Source: Planctomycetota bacterium
GTDB lineage: Bacteria > Planctomycetota > UBA11346
Assembly (NCBI GenBank): GCA_013816485.1
Contig: JACDEI010000051.1
Coordinates: 1 to 34,152 of the forward strand
DNA length: 34,152 nt
Direction: 5' to 3'
Under the pieces are notes generated by a model that did no database searches, was not told where the DNA came from, and worked only from the letters and a program-made list of their open reading frames with translations. Every line of letters starts with the position of its first letter. The stretch's first letter is position 1. The translations under genes and the position numbers were made by a program. This document shows positions 29,601-34,152 of this stretch, piece after piece.

Positions 29601-31248
29601 GCTCGCAGCCAACGATGACGACACCAAGGCCTGCACCTGGTTCGAACAGCATGAGGCGCGCTGGGTGCTCGACCTGGGCAAGGGCGTGGACCTCGGCCGC
29701 GTCGACACCTTCGCGTGGCACAAGGCCAACCGCGCGCTGATGGAGTTCACCCTGTGGGCCGCGAACGGTGACAAGATGCCGGATGCGACGGTGGTGAATC
29801 CCTCCGCTGGTTGGGTCAAACTTGCTGATGCGTCGTCGGTTAAACTCGGCGAAGGCGGCAAACACGGCGTCGCGGTGGTCAACGCCACCGGAACGCTGGG
29901 GACCTACCGCTGGCTGATGTGGCAGAGCAAACGCAAAGGCACCTTCTTCACCGAGATCGCCGCCTACGCCGCGGGCAAAGCGCCCACCGGTCTGACGCGT
30001 GTAGTCACCGACAAGGACGGCGGCGCCTGGGAGATGTTGTCCATGGGCGGACCGGACGCCGCCGGCGTCGCCGTGCAGGGCGCGGTCGCCATCAGCGTCG
30101 AGGGCTTCGCCAAGCCGGGCGATGGCGCGATGGAGGGCGGAAAATTGCCGCGCCTGTTCGGCAAGGACGTGCAGGCCAACGACGATGATACCGCCCACAG
30201 CGTGTGGGCCGACAACGGCGAAGCCCGTTGGCTGGTGGATCTGCAGAAGCCGGTGGAGATCGCGCGCATCAACACCTACTCGTGGCACAAGGCCGAACGC
30301 GCTCCACAGCAGTTCGTGTTGTGGGCCTCCAGCGCTGACAAGGCGCCTGACGCCGCGACCAAGGATCTGACGAGTGCCGGCTGGCGTCGTATCGCCGCGG
30401 TTGACACCAAGGCTTTGGGCGACGGCGGCAAACACGGCAGCAGCGTGCTCGGCCTGGGCGGTGCGATCAGCTCGGCGCGTTGGCTGTTGTGGCAGCACGC
30501 TGAGCGCAAGGCGGGCACATTCGTCGGTCGCATCGATGTCTTCCCCACCGGCGTCGAACTACCGCCGATCAAACGTCCGCTCAGCCCGGCGACCATCGCG
30601 CTCAAGCAGCATGTGCTGGGGTCGTTCGGTGCGCTCGACGATGCCGACAGCGCCAAGGTACTCGGTGAGTGGCTCGACCGTCTGACCGCTGGCAAGGCGC
30701 TCGGCGACGCGCAGCTTGAACTGGTGACCGCCGCCGCCGCGCGCAAGGAACCGGTGATCGCGGCCAAGCTCAAGGCCTGGCGCGACGGCTTGGATGCTAA
30801 GGACCCGCTCGCCACTTACCGCACGTCGATGTCCGGCGGCGATGTGGCGAAGGGTCGTCAGGTCTTCCAGTTCCACCTCGCCCAGTGCATCAAGTGCCAC
30901 AGCGTCAACCACGAGGGCGGCAACGCCGGGCCTGATCTGGCGGGTGTGGGCAAGCGCTTGAACGCGGAGAAGCTGCTCGAATCCATGATCGTCCCAGGCG
31001 CGGTGGTGGTGCCCGGCTTCGGCCTCGCCACCGTCACGCTGAAAGATGGCAGCACCGTCGCCGGCTCGCTGCTCAAGCAAGACGACAAGGGCGCAGTGGT
31101 GAAACTTGCCGACGGCAAAGAAGTCACCATCGCCAAGGACAAGATCGACCAAGTCACCCCGCCAGTCTCGCCGATGATTCCGATGGGAGCAATCCTGTCG
31201 GCCACGGAACTGCGCGATGTGATGGCCTATATGCAGTCGCTGAAATAA
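26692..31248 (+). CDS. PVC-type heme-binding CxxCH protein: propeller, HEAT repeats, tandem beta domains, cytochrome c
   Basis: A 1518-residue secreted protein. A signal peptide follows a second in-frame ATG at 26719 (MKKLLRSLAIIPLATSL). Residues about 55-470 are the membrane-bound-dehydrogenase-like propeller found in PVC bacteria (VPEGMSPAVWAKDQQILNAI, HDLHGLAMGPDGRIYVSLGD, FRFDPDGSNLEQYYFDLRNP). HEAT-type helical repeats fill about 480-915. Two related beta-rich modules follow, near 920-1105 and 1110-1285 (shared LPRL...ANDDDT, EARW..DL, F/YSWHKA...L, F.LWA, GKHG). The C-terminal cytochrome domain has CIKCH at 1399 and MIPMGAILSATELRDVMAYM, giving a probable distal methionine. The protein likely oxidises a sugar outside the cytoplasm and passes electrons through its heme. 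Substrate is unknown. The isomerase-like gene follows after 37 bp. Confidence 0.92.
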   Translation: MKNLAPVSTMKKLLRSLAIIPLATSLTYSVEAGNDAKTPSGPDKQEEDFLKNLKVPEGMSPAVWAKDQQILNAIAIDIDEKGRVFTSETFRWRKGGVIDVRNFMFLYKDDLQVKTSADRLAMILKWKDKFPADFFTKESERIRVIEDTDGDGKADKVTTFAEDFRDPVDGPAAGILVMNNRVYFTNIPKIWGFDDKNDDLKADNREVLSDGWGPRFSISGHDLHGLAMGPDGRIYVSLGDRGYNVTSKEGNTFTNTLSGGVFRFDPDGSNLEQYYFDLRNPQELAFDAYGNLFTVDNNADIGDAARVVYIMEGGNSAWSHGWQLLGNDGFAKAAGLDGRQANPWLEEGLWKSAFPEQPAWVLPAVGHITSGPSGLAFYPGVGFGDKLKDTFLVCDYRGGNDSGVWSFKLNEKGAGYELPDNQKEKFCWGLPPTDVVFGYDGRAYISDYIGGWELNNHGRVVTVSDPATRDSVEVKELKSLMAQGFTKRSPAELGKLLGHADMRARQHAQFELVARGKDGQAVLNDAATKGASTFARLHGVWGLWQLARKDAAITKQIEALLTDGDARIREQAAKVLGDLKAAAAAPALVKLLADSNARVQSFAAIALGRIKHPAAMPELLRVLKDNDNQDVYLRHAAVMGLLGCSDAKVLAALNKDASAGVRMGAILALRRLKDAGLAGFLDDATPIIRAEAIRAIYDGPVAEAMPALIAQLAKPIDTSIPEPIARLLYLRLINAAQRWGDESAAKILVDFAAAQKAPTDVRAVALKALESWEKSTWIDPVIGYPRRALRREKGPDPAPLKAGIMAIVGHNEDRLMASAVKLAQRFGYGLSDEVLLKLVDNAGMAADVRAEALILLTEHKAAGLASRLPNLLKEDNGEIRRAAFTALLAVDRKAAITAGITALNQEASTQPELLAVAEKTDGPWSALPLGEPTADNLATKGTVTWLDGFSVPFKDAGADGNKLPRLNDGKLAANDDDTKACTWFEQHEARWVLDLGKGVDLGRVDTFAWHKANRALMEFTLWAANGDKMPDATVVNPSAGWVKLADASSVKLGEGGKHGVAVVNATGTLGTYRWLMWQSKRKGTFFTEIAAYAAGKAPTGLTRVVTDKDGGAWEMLSMGGPDAAGVAVQGAVAISVEGFAKPGDGAMEGGKLPRLFGKDVQANDDDTAHSVWADNGEARWLVDLQKPVEIARINTYSWHKAERAPQQFVLWASSADKAPDAATKDLTSAGWRRIAAVDTKALGDGGKHGSSVLGLGGAISSARWLLWQHAERKAGTFVGRIDVFPTGVELPPIKRPLSPATIALKQHVLGSFGALDDADSAKVLGEWLDRLTAGKALGDAQLELVTAAAARKEPVIAAKLKAWRDGLDAKDPLATYRTSMSGGDVAKGRQVFQFHLAQCIKCHSVNHEGGNAGPDLAGVGKRLNAEKLLESMIVPGAVVVPGFGLATVTLKDGSTVAGSLLKQDDKGAVVKLADGKEVTIAKDKIDQVTPPVSPMIPMGAILSATELRDVMAYMQSLK

Positions 31249-31285
31249 CCGTTTCCAATCCATGAACCCACCCGAAAGGATCCAC

Positions 31286-32149
31286 ATGTCCCTCCGTTCT
31301 CTCGCCCTGCTCGCAGCGTTCACGCTGTCGTGCGCCCTCTCCGCTGCCGAGCGCAATGATAAAGGGGCCGAACACCTCGGCTTCAAACTCGCGCTCCAAG
31401 CGTGGACCGCGCACCACACCAGCCTGTGGGAAACCATCGACATCGCCCAGACGGTCGGCCTCAAGTACATCGAGCTCTACCCCGGCCAGACCATTGGCGG
31501 CGGCATCGAGGGCAAGTTCGACCACAACAGCGGTGCCGACGTGCGCGCCAAGGTGCTCGCGCGCCTGACCGAAGCCGGCATCAAGCCCATCGCTTACGGT
31601 GTGGTCGGCCTCGACAAGGATGAAGCCAAGTCGCGCAAGGTCTTCGAATTCGCCAAGGCCATGGGTATCCAGGTGATCAACAGCGAGCCGAACGCTGATG
31701 CCTTCGACACCATCGAAAAGCTGGTGAAGGAGTTCGACATCAAGGTCGGCCTGCACGACCACCCGAAGCCCTCGAAGTACTGGAGCCCGGAAAGTGTGCT
31801 CGCCGTCGTGTCGTCCCGTGACGAGCGCATCGCGGCCTGTGCCGACACCGGCCACTGGCCGCGCTCGGGTCTCGACCCGGTCGAAGCGATCAACCAACTC
31901 GGCAAGCGCATCGTCTCGTCGCACCTCAAAGAAACCGACAAGATCGGCCAGGGCGCACGTGACATCGTCTACGGCACCAGCGCCGCCAGCAAATCGGTGA
32001 AGGACCAACTCGCCGCCTTCAAAGCCCAGGGCTTCCGCGGCCCGCTGTCGCTCGAATACGAAGCCGGTAAGAAGGGCCAGGAGCTGCTCGACCATTTGAA
32101 GATCATGGTCAAGTACTTCGACGACGCGACGACGGAGTTGGCAAAGTAA
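31286..32149 (+). CDS. Secreted sugar phosphate isomerase/epimerase-like TIM-barrel protein
   Basis: A 287-residue protein of the xylose-isomerase-like/AP endonuclease 2 TIM-barrel superfamily. ATG 31286 follows a GAAAGGATC ribosome site and starts a signal peptide (MSLRSLALLAAFTLSCALSA, cleaved near SAAE). Barrel features are LALQAWTAHHTSLWETIDIA, GLKYIELYPG, VGLHDHPKPSKYW, ADTGHWPRSG, VSSHLKETD and LSLEYEAG; the H, D and E residues on these strands would bind a divalent metal. Homologues in PVC bacteria are often next to PVC heme-binding proteins. The likely role is isomerising or epimerising a sugar product in the periplasm. An in-frame ATG at 31262 would put a non-hydrophobic tail before the signal peptide. 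It ends at a strong terminator. Confidence 0.92.
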   Translation: MSLRSLALLAAFTLSCALSAAERNDKGAEHLGFKLALQAWTAHHTSLWETIDIAQTVGLKYIELYPGQTIGGGIEGKFDHNSGADVRAKVLARLTEAGIKPIAYGVVGLDKDEAKSRKVFEFAKAMGIQVINSEPNADAFDTIEKLVKEFDIKVGLHDHPKPSKYWSPESVLAVVSSRDERIAACADTGHWPRSGLDPVEAINQLGKRIVSSHLKETDKIGQGARDIVYGTSAASKSVKDQLAAFKAQGFRGPLSLEYEAGKKGQELLDHLKIMVKYFDDATTELAK

Positions 32150-32180
32150 GCCTCCCTGACGTTGTTTATGAGGATGGCCG

Positions 32181-32212
32181 CACCACGTGGGTTTCCCACG
32201 TGGTGTTTTTTT
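32181..32212 (+). terminator. Rho-independent terminator
   Basis: A perfect 11-bp stem CACCACGTGGG/CCCACGTGGTG with a TTT loop is followed directly by seven T (32206-32212). It lies 32 bp after the isomerase stop and closes the heme protein-isomerase transcription unit. Confidence 0.96.
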
Positions 32213-32330
32213 GAGAAGGTCCACACAGCGACGCATCGGGTGATTGAGTCGCGATGGCAAGCTCGGTTTAGAGTGATGGCATGTCAGTCGCTGTTGATGG
32301 CCCCGCGAACAACAGCGAGGTCACGTTATT

Positions 32331-32891
32331 GTGCCCGCACTGAGTCGGGGTATGCCTTTGCTGCCATCCTCGTTGTCCGCGCCAGTCACTGCTCATGGCC
32401 GAAAGGCAGATATCCAAATGCTTGCCGCAATCTACCAGGTTGGATTCATCAATGTGGCCTTTGCCACCCTCTATGAACTGGTGTCTTTCGGCTACGGATT
32501 TTCCGAGATCATCAGCGACTATCGCATGACCCACATCGGGCTCAACGGTACCAAGCTCGCGATATTCGGGGTCGCCACCATCTACTTGGCGAGAAAAGCG
32601 TGCACTTGTGCGCCAGTCGGTGGATCTGATCAACGCGATGTCATTGCCGCGTGCCTGACGCTGACCGGCATCATCTGGCTGCTGACCGGATCAGCTCTGA
32701 CCATCAATATCCTGTATGCCGTGTACGGGTCGGCCTTCGAAGAACTGTTCAAGAACCGTCCTGGACAATTAGTCGACATCTTGATCCGACCCATTGCGGT
32801 GACACTCCTCGGTTTAGCCATGGTGTCATGCAGCAAACTACTGACCAACCTCTGTCGGCGTGTGGGGCTGAACCTGCCCCCGACAGGTTGA
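32331..32891 (+). CDS. Predicted small integral membrane protein, function unknown
   Basis: An open frame of 186 codons from GTG 32331, with ATG alternatives at 32352 (preceded by GAGTCGGGG) and 32418. Hydrophobic segments are visible at about 38-57 (VGFINVAFATLYELVSFGYG), 75-87 (LAIFGVATIYLA), 102-131 (VIAACLTLTGIIWLLTGSAL and onward) and 148-167 (LIRPIAVTLLGLAMVSC), suggesting three or four membrane helices. No family is recognised. It stands alone between a terminator and the convergent LacI gene, 19 bp away. GC content and codon use look lower than in the neighbours, which could mean recent acquisition. Confidence 0.6.
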   Translation: MPALSRGMPLLPSSLSAPVTAHGRKADIQMLAAIYQVGFINVAFATLYELVSFGYGFSEIISDYRMTHIGLNGTKLAIFGVATIYLARKACTCAPVGGSDQRDVIAACLTLTGIIWLLTGSALTINILYAVYGSAFEELFKNRPGQLVDILIRPIAVTLLGLAMVSCSKLLTNLCRRVGLNLPPTG

Positions 32892-32910
32892 AACACCAAT
32901 CGGTAAATGA

Positions 32911-33957
32911 TCAGGGGCTTGTCGTCCGTCTCGCCCGCAATTCATTCCCAGGAATCAGCGACACGATCGGCACCCGTCCTGGTTCCGCGATTAGGGACAA
33001 CGCCGCATGTGCCGCCGCACGTCCCATCTCTTCACACGGTTCACGCACGGTCGACAGGCTGATGCCACTGTGACCGGTAAGCGGCAGGTCGCCCATGCCG
33101 ATGATCGCCACGTCCTGCGGTACGCGGATGCCTTTCTGGTCGAGGATTTCCAACAAATGCAATGCCAAGCCATCGTTGAGCACGAATAACGCATCCGGGT
33201 GTTCAGCACCTGGGGCGAACATGCGGGTGATCTCGGCGGCGATGGTGCCTTCGACGGCGCCGCCAGCATGCGGCAGGCTGATCCACGCCTCGTTCACCGG
33301 CAGGCCGGCGTCGCTGAGCGTCTGACGGTACGCCGCAGTGCGTTCGAGCGTCATGTGCATGGGATGGTGGAAGCCGAGGTGTCCGATGCGGCGGTAACCG
33401 CGGTCGATCAGGTGACGCACGGCGGTGCACGTCGCGGCGGCGCTGTCCCAGCCGGCGAAACTCGCAGGCAGTGGTGAGGCCGACATCGGCGGGCGGTCAC
33501 CCAGGAACACCAGCGGGATGCCGACGGCCATCAGCTGTTGGTAGACCTCTTCCTGGCCTGGGAGCGGTTGCACGATCACCGCTTCATCGCGGCGTTGCAG
33601 TGCCGACATCAGTTCCTTGCGGTGGCGCACCGCGTCCCAGCGATGGGTGCCGACCAGGGGGGTGTACTCGCCGGGATCGAATATCTCGCCCATGCCGCGC
33701 ATCACGCGTTCGGCCCAGTCCATGCGGAAGTCCGCCAGCACCACGCCGATCACGCCGCTCTTCTGTAGGCGCAGGTTGCGTGCGGTTCGGTTCGGTGCGT
33801 AACCCTGATCGCGCGCGGCGTCGATGACGCGCTGGATGGTGACGGGTGAAATCTTGCGCGCTGGCCCATGACCGTTGAGCACGATCGACACCGTCGCACG
33901 CGACACCCCGAGCTGGTCGGCGAGCATCGCGGAGGTCACCTGGGCGCGGATGTTCAT
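32911..33957 (-). CDS. LacI-family transcriptional regulator
   Basis: A 348-residue DNA-binding regulator. The N-terminal helix-turn-helix and hinge are typical: TSAMLADQLGVSRATVSIVL (8-27), then SPVTIQRVIDAARDQGYAPN and ARNLRLQKSGVIGVV. The periplasmic-binding-protein-like effector domain fills about 60-345 (GIPLVFLGDRPP, HLIDRGYRRIGHLGF, DALFVLNDGLALHLLEIL, VAIIGMGDLPLT). It should bind a sugar or related ligand and repress or activate catabolic genes. ATG 33957 has a GAGGAA ribosome site upstream. Local targets are not known; the sugar-related genes on its left are candidates. The usual second motif after the HTH is retained, so DNA binding is likely intact. Confidence 0.93.
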   Translation of the reverse strand: MNIRAQVTSAMLADQLGVSRATVSIVLNGHGPARKISPVTIQRVIDAARDQGYAPNRTARNLRLQKSGVIGVVLADFRMDWAERVMRGMGEIFDPGEYTPLVGTHRWDAVRHRKELMSALQRRDEAVIVQPLPGQEEVYQQLMAVGIPLVFLGDRPPMSASPLPASFAGWDSAAATCTAVRHLIDRGYRRIGHLGFHHPMHMTLERTAAYRQTLSDAGLPVNEAWISLPHAGGAVEGTIAAEITRMFAPGAEHPDALFVLNDGLALHLLEILDQKGIRVPQDVAIIGMGDLPLTGHSGISLSTVREPCEEMGRAAAHAALSLIAEPGRVPIVSLIPGNELRARRTTSP

Positions 33958-33986
33958 GGGACGTTCCTCGGGGAATTACACGAGAA

Positions 33987-34002
33987 ACGCTAGGATCAGC
34001 GT
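33987..34002. promoter_or_regulatory. Possible operator upstream of the LacI-type gene
   Basis: ACGCTAGGATCAGCGT is an inverted repeat with 5-bp arms (ACGCT/AGCGT) and a 6-base centre, 30 bases upstream of the regulator start. LacI-family regulators often bind such palindromes near their own gene, but the usual central CG is absent. Confidence 0.25.
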
Positions 34003-34111
34003 GCGGCGAGCCATCGCTGCGTGGGGATTCCCCGTGGTCGTGGCTGCGACACGGACACCAAGACGTGCGCGTGGCAAAGACCGACGTTCAGAGCTGTCGC
34101 TCCCCGGGATC

Positions 34112-34128
34112 GCCGGCGTCTCGCCGGC
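34112..34128. repeat. REP-like hairpin near the window end
   Basis: GCCGGCG and CGCCGGC form a perfect 7-bp stem around TCT. A related GCCGGCGAG follows at 34144-34152, where the window ends. It is probably the start of another palindromic intergenic repeat. The remaining 33958-34111 contains the regulator's promoter and no gene that I can see. Confidence 0.55.
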
Positions 34129-34152
34129 ATGCGGTTCCGAAGAGCCGGCGAG

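Overview
The window is about 34 kb of high-GC bacterial DNA carrying several hallmarks of the PVC superphylum, most likely Planctomycetota or, less likely, Verrucomicrobiota. The hallmarks are a giant secreted PVC-type heme-binding CxxCH protein with a dehydrogenase-like N-terminus and HEAT repeats, a glucose dehydrogenase-like domain fused to an SO2930-type diheme cytochrome, an ECF sigma factor followed by a FecR-PA14 anti-sigma-like protein, a secreted SGNH hydrolase, a Hanks-type kinase, and many palindromic repeats between genes. The assignment rests on gene content only; no 16S gene is present.

Layout. (1) 1-1256: tail of an IS110-like transposase, then a Ser/Thr kinase. (2) 1412-4420: housekeeping block with ribonuclease D divergent from YbeY, QueE convergent with YbeY, and a GNAT acetyltransferase. 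(3) 4504-8266: two secreted proteins on the minus strand, the second a sugar dehydrogenase-diheme cytochrome fusion. (4) 8267-10010: a decayed accessory island containing a truncated higB toxin, an intact higA antitoxin, tRNA-Arg(TCT) with a copy of its 3' end on the far side of higA, a long inverted repeat, and a histidine kinase pseudogene interrupted by a small element with terminal inverted repeats. (5) 10263-14387: an operon of three pseudopilin-like genes, the third GspK-like. (6) 14727-16902: M48 metalloprotease convergent with an SGNH hydrolase. (7) 17000-17313: nested palindromic element. (8) 17322-24297: Lhr-type helicase, a truncated Hsp70, a PA0069-type radical SAM protein and a secreted metallophosphoesterase. 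(9) 24428-26318: ECF sigma and FecR-PA14 pair. (10) 26335-26544: second copy of the palindromic element interior. (11) 26692-33957: giant PVC heme-binding protein, secreted sugar-phosphate-isomerase-like protein ended by a strong terminator, a small membrane protein and a LacI-family regulator.

How the genes may work together. The heme protein and the isomerase-like protein are 37 bp apart, both secreted, and probably one transcription unit for extracytoplasmic sugar oxidation or epimerisation. The sigma/FecR-PA14 pair upstream and the LacI regulator downstream are candidate controllers, but nothing in the sequence proves the link. The three pseudopilins look like a tip complex (GspI/J/K-like) encoded away from any secretion core. 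The most unusual non-coding signal is a set of modular palindromic elements: two share the same terminal inverted repeat around unrelated interiors, and one of those interiors recurs elsewhere without the terminal repeat.
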